Source: Flectobacillus sp. (GTDB lineage: Bacteria > Bacteroidota > Bacteroidia > Cytophagales > Spirosomataceae). From it: DNA of 6,918 nucleotides. Where the stretch lies: the NCBI GenBank assembly GCA_029865665.1, contig JARXAV010000252.1, forward strand, positions 1 to 6,918. The letters run 5' to 3'. Under the pieces are notes generated by a model. It had not been told where the DNA came from. It was given only the letters and a program-made list of their open reading frames with translations, and searched no databases. A program made the position numbers and the translations under genes. Below, in pieces: positions 1 through 6,320 of this stretch (positions within the stretch are counted from its first letter, which is position 1; each line of letters opens with the position of its first letter).

Positions 1-248
1 GAACCGTCTGCACCTGTAATTGTACCTTTGGTTGTACCTTTAATTTTAACCGTTACACCAGGAAGCGTTTCTCCATCACTACCAGTAACCTTACCTGATA
101 CGGGTAAAGCAACAGTACCTTTGAACATTTTGACAGAAGCTATACCTCCGCCTACTCTCGTAAGTACCACATGTTCTCTACCCTGAACGTGAGTATAACC
201 ACCTGCAAGGGCGATCAGCATACTCACACTTAGTAATTTTTTAAGCAT
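1..248 (-). CDS. SusC/RagA-family TonB-dependent transporter, N-terminal fragment (second paralogue)
   Basis: This is the 5' end of a second SusC-type outer-membrane transporter; the gene runs off the window after 82 full codons. It starts MLKKLLSVSMLIALAGGYTH, a Sec signal peptide with a lysine n-region and a hydrophobic core. A linker containing HVVLTRVGGG follows, then the start of a carboxypeptidase-regulatory-like beta-sandwich domain at about residue 48 (VSGKVTGSDG, LPGVTVKIKGT, TGADGS). About 64 of the 82 residues match the complete SusC at 2651-5809 without gaps, and the first 19 residues are identical. The ATG at 248 is chosen because it aligns exactly with the paralogue's start and the preceding bases CAATCTCG are also shared. 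The gene follows the SusD terminator and has its own promoter-like region, so it probably begins a separate transcription unit. The plug and barrel lie outside the window, so intactness and substrate cannot be judged. Confidence 0.93.
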   Translation of the reverse strand, partial: MLKKLLSVSMLIALAGGYTHVQGREHVVLTRVGGGIASVKMFKGTVALPVSGKVTGSDGETLPGVTVKIKGTTKGTITGADG

Positions 249-303
249 CGAGATTGGTTTTTTTAATTTAACATTTGAGTTTAAAAAAGAAAGATTATAT
301 AAT

Positions 304-335
304 TATAGTTATATAATATTGTCTTTTTCTACAAA
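304..335 (-). promoter_or_regulatory. Candidate Bacteroidota-type promoter of the partial susC
   Basis: On the minus strand TTTG (335-332) is followed after 20 bases by TAACTATA (311-304). This resembles the Bacteroidota sigma-ABfr layout of a -33 TTTG and a -7 TAnnTTTG, although the -7 box lacks the TTTG end. The same TTTG, the same 20-base spacing and the A-rich GACAA spacer recur upstream of the complete susC at 5898-5867. The predicted transcription start near 298 would give a leader of about 50 bases. Conservation between paralogues is the main support; the -7 match is weak. Confidence 0.4.
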
Positions 336-358
336 AATATTGTCATATATTACCGCAA

Positions 359-377
359 CCGTCATGTACTGTCCTGC
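359..377 (-). promoter_or_regulatory. 19-bp conserved upstream element (putative activator site), copy 1
   Basis: The minus strand reads GCAGGACAGTACATGACGG. The copy at 5940-5922 upstream of the complete susC reads GCAGGATAATACATGATGG, with 16 of 19 bases identical. In both places exactly 23 bases separate it from the TTTG box, although the surrounding sequence has diverged more. A fixed distance just upstream of a -33 box is typical of an activator site. The regulator (AraC-type, hybrid two-component or other) is not in the window. TGTACTG on the plus strand also recurs 18 bases further out (383-389). Confidence 0.5.
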
Positions 378-531
378 AAGCCTGTACTGATTAAAATAAA
401 AACCAGGATATAATTAAGTATAAAATCAATCATAGAAAATATAACTATTCCCTGTTATTTTATCAAACATCTTAATCATCGTATTGAGACAATACTTGAT
501 ATTTTAACACAAAAGGCCTATTATATCTAAA

Positions 532-549
532 TGCAATCGTTCCCGACAA
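532..549. promoter_or_regulatory. Shared LacI-like operator candidate, copy 1
   Basis: The plus strand TGCAATCGTTCCCGACAA matches TGCAAACGTTTCCGATAA at 6055-6072 in 15 of 18 positions. The other copy contains the perfect palindrome AAACGTTT, a core typical of LacI/GalR-family operators. In this copy the core is degenerate (AATCGTTC), but a separate AACGTT palindrome lies at 548-553. Its distance to the TTTG box differs from the other copy (about 197 versus 157 bases), so it is not phased with the promoter. A regulatory role is inferred only from conservation and palindromy. Confidence 0.3.
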
Positions 550-555
550 CGTTAT

Positions 556-588
556 CAAATTATCATTTATTTAATAAATGATAATTTG
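556..588. repeat. 33-bp perfect AT-rich palindrome
   Basis: The arms CAAATTATCATTTAT (556-570) and ATAAATGATAATTTG (574-588) are exact reverse complements around TTA; pairing the T and A of the loop leaves a single central base. Neither side is followed by a T-run, so it is not a standard intrinsic terminator. Its right end overlaps a second palindrome, ATTTGTC-A-GACAAAT (584-598), so the two hairpins could not form together. The paralogous region upstream of the complete susC joins the flanks directly and lacks this block. Confidence 0.75.
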
Positions 589-623
589 TCAGACAAATAG
601 TAATTCTACTCCTTTCTGAAAGC

Positions 624-638
624 CTATTTACTAAATAG
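624..638. repeat. Short palindrome CTATTTA-C-TAAATAG
   Basis: Seven-base perfect arms surround one central base, just beyond the CCTTTCTGAAAGC block shared with the other susC upstream region. In such AT-rich sequence a palindrome of this size can arise by chance. It occupies the position of the right arm of the larger inverted repeat at 6077-6109 in the paralogous gap, so a site at this place may be real but rearranged. Confidence 0.3.
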
Positions 639-790
639 CATATTTACAATAAAGGTATTTCTTTAAATGTGCCGATAAAAGATGCTTTTTAACCTACAAA
701 AAAGGATAAAAAAAAGACAAAAAAAGAAACATTTTATTTAAAAATATCTAAATGAATACTTTTTCACTCCATTTTCCCACTTACAACAGC

Positions 791-828
791 CTATAAAAAA
801 AGAGCCTGTTATTGCTAACAAGCTCTTT
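791..828 (-). terminator. Intrinsic terminator after the SusD gene
   Basis: On the minus strand AAAGAGC (828-822) pairs with GCTCTTT (805-799). TGTT (820-817) pairs with AACA (810-807) after one A-C mismatch, leaving a six-base loop (AGCAAT). A run of T (TTTTTTATAG, 800-791) follows directly. It starts 37 bases after the SusD stop codon, which is good position and structure for Rho-independent termination of the susC-susD unit. Confidence 0.85.
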
Positions 829-865
829 CTTTTATCAAACGTATGAAACAATGAAATCAATTCTA

Positions 866-2575
866 TTAATAGCCAGCGTTCTGAGGGAACTTTGCAGAAC
901 CTCCATCGGTACGGTCAATTTGTGACTGTGGAATCGGGCGAAGGTTGTGCATGTCTTTGATATTGCCTGCCGCTTGTGGATTATATAATTTTACACGTTC
1001 CACCAATTTACCCCAACGTTTTAAATCCATCCAACGAATTTGCTCGCCACATAATTCACGACCACGCTCGTCCATGATAAAATCTAAATTTAATTGGCTT
1101 GATTTAATTTCCATAGCAGCCGCTTTACCAGCCCATGCAGCACGACGACGAACAACATTCACCGCTTCCGTTGCTTCGGTTAATTTTCCTTGGAAAAATA
1201 ACGCTTCTGCCAACATCAAATAGGTATCTGCCAAACGGAACGCTAAGAAATCACGACTACCTGGCGCATACGTTCTATCCTGACGAAGTGGATCCATAAA
1301 CTTAATCAAGGTTGGGAACAAGGCTTCTGTGTAGGCACTTGGAACCAATACTTGATACGGTTTCTTAGCACGATCTGCCAAGGACATTTCAACACCTGGC
1401 ATATAAATAGCCGTATCACCTGCTTTGAAAGTCACTTTTGCTTTTGATAAATCAAAGGCCGTATTGAACGTTCCAGGGTTATTAGCCAACCAAGTATCTC
1501 TAAAACTTTTCTTGTAGCGAGAGTCATTCACACGATCTGCTTGAGCGAACACATTTTCGATACAAAATTTGGTTGGGCGTAACCGTTTGAAAGGTCTTCC
1601 ATAATTTACATCACGCACCATACCTGCTTGAACATCGTACTGCATTCCAAAGAACAAGTGTAAATTATTACCAAAAGTATTACCGTTACCTGTGTTATCT
1701 AATGGAGTTGGAGCTGTATTTGTCAAGGGGTCTGAGGTATATTGCACCGCAAAGATTACCTCGTCATTAATTTCACCAGCTCCTTGTGTAAACACACTTG
1801 CAAAATCTGGCAATAATTTGAAGCCGTAGTTATTGACCACATTCTGAGCATACGTTCCTGCTTTTACGTAATCGTCAGTAGCTTTTGCAGAAGAAGTTGC
1901 TTTTGCTAAATACACACGAGCCAACAAATGTTCAGCAGCAGCTTTTGTTGCACGACCGTAATCCGTAGATTTGGCTTTATTTTCCAAATCAGGAAGTGAT
2001 GCTTCTAAATCTCCAATAATGGTTTTATACATATCAGCCTCCGAAGCTCTCGACGTTGTTTTTGTTGGAGCAATCGTTTCGGTTAAGCGTAAATCTACTC
2101 CACCCCACTGTTGCAATAGTAAGAAATAATAATGAGCTCTTAAAAACTTCATTTCAGCAATACGCTGTTTTCTCACTACATCCGTAATACCCGTTGTTGA
2201 TGGAGCTCTTTCGATTACTGCATTACAGGTATTAATTCCTCTATACAATTCATCCCAAATGTCTTTTAACCAATCTACTTGGGAGTTCAATTGAGCGTCA
2301 TAAAAGTGAAAACCTTTGTAACTCCCATCCGCTCCAGTAGCGTATAAATCCGTACCATATTCGGTTACGGTTAAACCCATTTGCGTACCATAAAAACCTC
2401 TTAATGACGAATAGGCAGCGTTGACTGTCGCATTGAAACCAGCAGGGGTAGCAATGTAGTCATTACTGATTCCTGAGATAACCGTTTCTTTGAGCGTATC
2501 TTCACAAGACTGCCCGAACAACATAGCAGTAAGCAGACCAGCAAGTTTTAATGATTTACTATATGTTTTTTTCAT
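866..2575 (-). CDS. SusD/RagB-family outer-membrane glycan-binding lipoprotein
   Basis: This 569-residue surface lipoprotein is the expected lid and glycan-binding partner of the SusC channel encoded just upstream. The N-terminus is a lipoprotein signal (MKKTYSKSLK, then a hydrophobic core) ending at GQSC with the lipidated cysteine at residue 24. The following Glu-Asp fits the Bacteroidota surface-export signal. A SusD-like N-terminal domain with TPR-type helices spans about residues 40-225 (AEMKFLRAHYYFLLLQQWGG at 140-159). The C-terminal RagB/SusD domain carries DFIMDERGREL, then IRWMDLKRWG (about 498-522), LRPIPQSQID (545-554) and the typical FPQNAGY end. The length is normal and no frameshift is seen. 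The ATG at 2575 is fixed by the signal peptide and has an A-rich leader (AAAAAAGACAAAA) rather than a Shine-Dalgarno. It is co-transcribed with susC across a 75-base gap and followed by a terminator. The bound glycan cannot be read from the sequence. Confidence 0.97.
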   Translation of the reverse strand: MKKTYSKSLKLAGLLTAMLFGQSCEDTLKETVISGISNDYIATPAGFNATVNAAYSSLRGFYGTQMGLTVTEYGTDLYATGADGSYKGFHFYDAQLNSQVDWLKDIWDELYRGINTCNAVIERAPSTTGITDVVRKQRIAEMKFLRAHYYFLLLQQWGGVDLRLTETIAPTKTTSRASEADMYKTIIGDLEASLPDLENKAKSTDYGRATKAAAEHLLARVYLAKATSSAKATDDYVKAGTYAQNVVNNYGFKLLPDFASVFTQGAGEINDEVIFAVQYTSDPLTNTAPTPLDNTGNGNTFGNNLHLFFGMQYDVQAGMVRDVNYGRPFKRLRPTKFCIENVFAQADRVNDSRYKKSFRDTWLANNPGTFNTAFDLSKAKVTFKAGDTAIYMPGVEMSLADRAKKPYQVLVPSAYTEALFPTLIKFMDPLRQDRTYAPGSRDFLAFRLADTYLMLAEALFFQGKLTEATEAVNVVRRRAAWAGKAAAMEIKSSQLNLDFIMDERGRELCGEQIRWMDLKRWGKLVERVKLYNPQAAGNIKDMHNLRPIPQSQIDRTDGGSAKFPQNAGY

Positions 2576-2610
2576 TTTTGTCTTTTTTATGTTTTAACTA
2601 AATCTAAAGG

Positions 2611-2640
2611 GCTGTAATTAATGCTAAGGCTAATCACAGC
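2611..2640 (-). other. Stem-loop in the susC-susD intercistronic gap
   Basis: On the minus strand GCTGTGATTA (2640-2631) pairs with TAATTACAGC (2620-2611), ten positions with one C-A mismatch, around a ten-base loop. It begins 10 bases after the SusC stop codon and no T-run follows, so it is unlikely to stop all transcription. Such hairpins can protect the upstream message or tune the ratio of the two proteins; that role is inferred. Confidence 0.5.
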
Positions 2641-2650
2641 TAAAGTCTAA

Positions 2651-5600
2651 TTAAAATTTAACGTTCAAACCAAAAGTAGTTACAGAGGTTGCAGGAGTCA
2701 CATTACGTTCTACCGTATTTGTTTGTGTTTCTGGATCTGCTCCGTTGTATTTAGAACGATACGTTGACCAAATGAATGGTTGCTGAATACTAGCAAATAA
2801 ACGTAGCGACTCTAAGCCCATTTTTTGAACAATTTTGGCAGGGAAGGTATAACCAAAGTTAATGTTACGAACTTTCACGAACGAGCCGTCAAAATTTATC
2901 AAAGCACCATTATTCACTGGTGACTCTTGATTTGATTTAGGCTGAGGGAACTCATTTGTTGGATTGTTTGGAGTCCAGTAATCAACCTTCATTTGTTCGT
3001 AACGACCAGCTAATTGGTTTAAGTCACGGTGAAAACCACTCACAATCATTTGACCTTGACGAGTAACAATAAAGAAGTTCAAATCAAATCCTTTGTAAGA
3101 GAAACGGTTGGTAATACCACCACTCCAAGTAGGAATATCAGACCCTAAAATAACACGGTCATCTGCATTAATTTTTCCGTCGTTGTTGGTGTCTTGAATT
3201 TTGATTTGACCAACAGAGCTACCCATTGCTTTTGCTTGGTCAGCTTCGCTTGTTTGCCAGATACCTAACTTTTTGTAATCATAAATTACAGAAAGAGGTT
3301 GACCAATAAACCATTTGTTACCAATGTCGTCCACTGCTCCATTATATAAGCTAACGATTTTTTCCGTATTTTTTGTCAATGAAATTTCGGTAGTCCACTT
3401 AAAACCTCCTTTATCAATATTTACGGTATTCAAGCTCAATTCAACCCCTCTGTTTTGTGTTTCACCCACGTTGCGAGTTACAGAAGCAAAGCCTGTTGAA
3501 CCTGGTAAATAGTCAGATAATAACAAATCCGTTGTATTCGTTTGATAGTATTCTGCTGACCCCGAAAGTTTTCCTCCCCACAAAGAGAAGTCAACCCCGA
3601 TGTTTTTAGAAGTAGATGTTTCCCATTTCAAATCTGGATTCCCAATCGTATTTGGACGGTAGCCATAAGCAGCTGTTGCATTCCAAGCGTAGGCAGTACG
3701 AGTCAATTGACCTTGTGTTTGGTATGGTGTTACCCCTTGATTACCTGTTGAACCAATACTAGCACGTAATTTCAATAAATCTAATACTGTGATATTCTTC
3801 ATAAATGGCTCATTCATGATATTCCAACCTAGGGCAATTCCAGGGAAATTACCGTATTTTGTATTGACACCAAACTTACTTGAACCATCACGACGAATCG
3901 TTGCTGTTACTAAATACTTATCTTTATAGTCGTAGTTGATACGTCCCATATACGAGTTAATCGTCCACTCAATCAAGTTACTACCATACGATTGTACCGT
4001 TCCTGCACTTCCTAAGCTGAAATATTGTTGTGTTTCAGCAGGCACACCCGACACGCCTAAATTATTATATTCAAAGTTTTCTTTTTGAATAGACTGTAAC
4101 GCTGTTAAGGTAAAATTATGATCTTTATTAAACGTCTTGTTATAAGTAACCACGTTTTCTAACGTCCAGTTAAAACCAAATTGACTATTTTCTGACGCTG
4201 TTGCATTACCTCCTTTATTAGCATTGGTCATCGAGCCAACAAAACGTCCTGCACGAGAAATTGTAATATCTGGACCAAAGTTCACACGGTATTTTAGACC
4301 TTCTAAGATGGTAGCTTCAGCATAAATACTGTTGAAAATACGGTATTTCTTAATCTCATCCACTTGAGCACCTGGCACAATTTCAGATAATGGATTCGTT
4401 AAAAGGGCATCATTCGTAGGGGCAAATTTAATCGACCCATCGGCATTATATGGAGTTGCTAGTGGGTTCTGTTGTAAACTAAAACCATAAGGGTTTAAGC
4501 TCGCTCCATTTCTTACGCTATTCATCATATAAGAGGCAATACCCACTTTCATGAAGTTGTTAATTTTATGATCAATATTTGAGCGTAAAGAATAACGAGC
4601 GTAATCTAAGCCTGCACTGATTCCTTTATCTAAGAAATAACCGCCAGAGAAATAAAACTGTGTTTTTTCATTCCCTCCTTGTACACCAATTGTATGACTT
4701 TGCTGAAAACCTTTCTGTAACATTAAATCCTGCCAATCTGTATTACGTCCTTGAGCAATTCCTTCAGCAACCGCAGGGTCTCCTCCTAATACTGCTACCT
4801 TTGAATCCGCATAAGCATCCGTAACACCCGTTGGCACTGCATTGCCATTGACATCTTTATAACCACCAGTTGAACGATAGGCTTCACGAACATATTCTTG
4901 GAATTCAGCACCACTAAACAATTGAATTTTATCTAATACCTGAGAAGTACCCATATAAGCATCATAACTTACGGTCGTTTTACCTGTAGGCTTACCTCTT
5001 TTAGTCGTTACCAAAACTACCCCATTTGCTCCCCTTGCTCCATAAATAGCTGCTGCGGAAGCATCTTTTAATACTTCAAACGAGGCTACATCATTTGGAT
5101 TTATGTCTTCGTAACCTCCAGAAGAAAAATCAAAAGGACGAGTTGTCGATGACATTAAATCGTTTCTATCTCCAACCATTGGAATTCCATCCACTACATA
5201 TAACGGGTCATTTCCTGCGTTAAATGAACGACGACCACGAATGGTAACTTTAGGAACAGAACCTGGCTTACTACCTGACTGAGATACATCCACCCCCGCA
5301 ACACGGCCTTGCATGGCTTGACCGATGTTTGTGATAGGCATCTCACTGATTTGTTTTGCAGAAACCGAAGTGATTGCACCAGTCAATTGACTTTTCTTCT
5401 GACTACCATAACCAACTACAACAACCTCTTCTAACGACTTCACGTCAGATGCTAATACAACATTAATAACCGAGCGAGAACCAACAGACACTTCTTGTGT
5501 TACATACCCTGTAGATGAAACTACTAACACAGCGTTTCCATCCGCTACATCAATTTTAAATGAACCGTCAGCACCCGTTACAGTCCCTTTCTTTGTTCCT

Positions 5601-5809
5601 TTGATTATGACCGTAGAACCTGGAAGAATATCGCCATCACTACCTGTTACTTTACCAGTTACTGGCAAAGCAAGCGTGCTTTTGGCAATTCTAACAGAGG
5701 ATTCTCCTCCGCCTACTCTCGTAAGCATTACGTGTCCTTTACCCTGAACGTAAGTATAACCACCTGCAAGGGCAATTAGCATACTCACACTTAGTAATTT
5801 TTTTAGCAT
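2651..5809 (-). CDS. SusC/RagA-family TonB-dependent outer-membrane oligosaccharide transporter
   Basis: This complete 1052-residue protein imports glycans or other nutrients across the outer membrane using TonB energy, together with the SusD lipoprotein encoded downstream. In order: a Sec signal peptide (residues 1-23, ending YTYVQG); a linker with LTRVGGG; a carboxypeptidase-regulatory-like domain (about 48-120); a TonB-box-like SLEEVVVVGYG (125-135); and a plug domain (about 138-272) with the SusC hallmarks DPLYVVDGIPM (201-211) and VLKDASAAAIYGARGANGVV (247-266). The beta-barrel fills the rest (RRDGSSKFG near 640, GSTGNQGVTPYQT near 690) and ends in phenylalanine (GLNVKF). No STN domain is present, so this is not the sigma/anti-sigma signalling type. 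An EF-hand-like loop, DTNNDGKINADD, lies at 873-884. The ATG at 5809 aligns with the paralogue's start. It is the first gene of the susC-susD unit, with a separate promoter region after the hydrolase terminator. The family is certain; the substrate is unknown. Confidence 0.98.
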   Translation of the reverse strand: MLKKLLSVSMLIALAGGYTYVQGKGHVMLTRVGGGESSVRIAKSTLALPVTGKVTGSDGDILPGSTVIIKGTKKGTVTGADGSFKIDVADGNAVLVVSSTGYVTQEVSVGSRSVINVVLASDVKSLEEVVVVGYGSQKKSQLTGAITSVSAKQISEMPITNIGQAMQGRVAGVDVSQSGSKPGSVPKVTIRGRRSFNAGNDPLYVVDGIPMVGDRNDLMSSTTRPFDFSSGGYEDINPNDVASFEVLKDASAAAIYGARGANGVVLVTTKRGKPTGKTTVSYDAYMGTSQVLDKIQLFSGAEFQEYVREAYRSTGGYKDVNGNAVPTGVTDAYADSKVAVLGGDPAVAEGIAQGRNTDWQDLMLQKGFQQSHTIGVQGGNEKTQFYFSGGYFLDKGISAGLDYARYSLRSNIDHKINNFMKVGIASYMMNSVRNGASLNPYGFSLQQNPLATPYNADGSIKFAPTNDALLTNPLSEIVPGAQVDEIKKYRIFNSIYAEATILEGLKYRVNFGPDITISRAGRFVGSMTNANKGGNATASENSQFGFNWTLENVVTYNKTFNKDHNFTLTALQSIQKENFEYNNLGVSGVPAETQQYFSLGSAGTVQSYGSNLIEWTINSYMGRINYDYKDKYLVTATIRRDGSSKFGVNTKYGNFPGIALGWNIMNEPFMKNITVLDLLKLRASIGSTGNQGVTPYQTQGQLTRTAYAWNATAAYGYRPNTIGNPDLKWETSTSKNIGVDFSLWGGKLSGSAEYYQTNTTDLLLSDYLPGSTGFASVTRNVGETQNRGVELSLNTVNIDKGGFKWTTEISLTKNTEKIVSLYNGAVDDIGNKWFIGQPLSVIYDYKKLGIWQTSEADQAKAMGSSVGQIKIQDTNNDGKINADDRVILGSDIPTWSGGITNRFSYKGFDLNFFIVTRQGQMIVSGFHRDLNQLAGRYEQMKVDYWTPNNPTNEFPQPKSNQESPVNNGALINFDGSFVKVRNINFGYTFPAKIVQKMGLESLRLFASIQQPFIWSTYRSKYNGADPETQTNTVERNVTPATSVTTFGLNVKF

Positions 5810-5866
5810 CGAGATTGAGTTTTGAATTAAACGATTGGAATGAAAGACAGTATGAATATATAGTAT

Positions 5867-5898
5867 TTTTATTATATTATTTTGTCTTTTTTTACAAA
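5867..5898 (-). promoter_or_regulatory. Candidate Bacteroidota-type promoter of the susC-susD unit
   Basis: On the minus strand TTTG (5898-5895) is followed after 20 bases by TAATAAAA (5874-5867), placing the predicted start near 5860 and giving a leader of about 50 bases. The TTTG box and the following A-rich GACAA stretch are conserved with the promoter-like region of the partial susC at 335-304, with identical spacing. The -7 box matches the TAnnTTTG consensus only at its first bases, so support rests on conservation and position. Confidence 0.4.
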
Positions 5899-5921
5899 AA
5901 TATTAGCATCCATACCCGAAT

Positions 5922-5940
5922 CCATCATGTATTATCCTGC
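5922..5940 (-). promoter_or_regulatory. 19-bp conserved upstream element (putative activator site), copy 2
   Basis: The minus strand reads GCAGGATAATACATGATGG, matching the copy at 377-359 in 16 of 19 bases. It ends 23 bases before the TTTG box, the same distance as in the other copy, and the bases TCAGT just outside (5953-5949) are also shared. This is a likely binding site for a regulator that controls both susC genes; the regulator is not encoded here. Confidence 0.5.
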
Positions 5941-6054
5941 CACTAACAACTGACAAAAGTCATTATTCATAGGTTGATTTCATTCAAAAATATAACTATT
6001 TACATTTTTAATATAATATTTAAACTCAAAAAACAATACCTTTTACAAAAAAGG

Positions 6055-6072
6055 TGCAAACGTTTCCGATAA
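6055..6072. promoter_or_regulatory. AAACGTTT-centred operator candidate, copy 2
   Basis: TGCAAACGTTTCCGATAA contains the 8-bp perfect palindrome AAACGTTT (6058-6065), a central-CG core of the kind bound by LacI/GalR-family regulators. It matches 15 of 18 bases with 532-549 upstream of the other susC. It lies about 195 bases upstream of the predicted start, far for a simple repressor site, so its role is uncertain. Confidence 0.35.
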
Positions 6073-6076
6073 GTCG

Positions 6077-6109
6077 AATAGTTGCTCTAGCCTTTCTAAA
6101 GCAACTATT
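6077..6109. repeat. 10-bp perfect inverted repeat with 13-base spacer
   Basis: The arms AATAGTTGCT (6077-6086) and AGCAACTATT (6100-6109) are exact reverse complements around CTAGCCTTTCTAA. No T-run follows on either strand, so it is not a terminator. The spacer block CCTTTCT-AAAGC and the outer five bases of each arm (AATAG, CTATT) are kept at 596-628 upstream of the other susC, while the inner arm bases are not. It could be a dimeric regulator site or a structured RNA relic. Confidence 0.5.
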
Positions 6110-6225
6110 TAATACAGCGTATTTTGTCTAAAAAATGCTTTTTGAACAGTCCAATAAATAGTAAATTTACAAGATAGGTTATTACATTTAAAATGTCCAA
6201 AATGGAGAAAACCTAGACGAAAAGG

Positions 6226-6259
6226 CATAAAAAAAGACGAAAATTATTTTTCGTCTTTT
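6226..6259 (-). terminator. Intrinsic terminator after the uronyl hydrolase gene
   Basis: A perfect 12-bp stem pairs AAAAGACGAAAA with TTTTCGTCTTTT (6259-6248 with 6243-6232) around the four-base loop ATAA, with TTTATGCC following on the minus strand, so the T-run extends to seven. It starts 61 bases after the hydrolase stop codon. Because the stem is A/T-flanked it could also act on the plus strand, but no plus-strand gene leads into it. Confidence 0.8.
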
Positions 6260-6320
6260 CAAATTAAGTAGTAAATTCTTGAAAAATAGTTGATACTAGC
6301 AAGTCAAAACAACCTTTCCC

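Larger units (their letters stand above)
249..865. other. 617-base non-coding regulatory gap between SusD and the second susC
   Basis: This very AT-rich stretch holds no convincing gene. Going towards the partial susC it contains the SusD terminator (828-791), an A-rich tract (about 698-745), several palindromes (624-638, 584-598, 556-588), an element shared with the other susC upstream region (549-532), a 19-bp shared element (377-359) and a promoter-like pair (335-304). Much of it aligns patchily with the gap at 5810-6320, for example the CCTTTCT-AAAGC block at 611-623 against 6091-6102, and AAAATATAACTATT at 436-449 against 5987-6000. The two gaps therefore look like diverged copies of one regulatory region. 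Confidence 0.7.
5810..6320. other. 511-base non-coding regulatory gap between the hydrolase and susC
   Basis: No gene is supported here. In the direction of transcription the gap holds the hydrolase terminator (6259-6226), a 10-bp inverted repeat (6109-6077), an AAACGTTT-centred element (6072-6055), a conserved 19-bp element (5940-5922) and a promoter-like pair (5898-5867). It then has a leader of about 50 bases that ends CAATCTCG just before the ATG, the same ending as in the partial susC. Several blocks align with the gap at 249-865, which supports shared ancestry and possibly shared control of the two susC genes. Confidence 0.7.

Noticed and set aside
294..317. Repeats of TTATATAAT at 295-303 and 309-317, with an inverted partner
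   Set aside because: They lie in a very AT-rich promoter stretch where such repeats are expected by chance, and they are not conserved upstream of the other susC.
556..588. Strong palindrome considered as an intrinsic terminator
   Set aside because: The stem is almost entirely A/T and no T-run follows on either strand; the good SusD terminator is at 828-791.
698..745. A-rich tract considered as a terminator or curved-DNA element
   Set aside because: No stable stem accompanies it, and base composition alone does not support a specific function.
945..1223. Plus-strand open frame of 92 codons opposite the SusD gene
   Set aside because: It lies wholly antisense to a conserved SusD C-terminal domain, has no recognisable domain and no start context; it is a by-product of the coding strand.
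3315..3512. Plus-strand open frame opposite the SusC gene
   Set aside because: It is antisense to conserved SusC barrel sequence and shows no protein features of its own.
5194..5379. Minus-strand open frame in another frame inside SusC
   Set aside because: It overlaps the conserved plug domain of SusC in a different frame and has no recognisable features.
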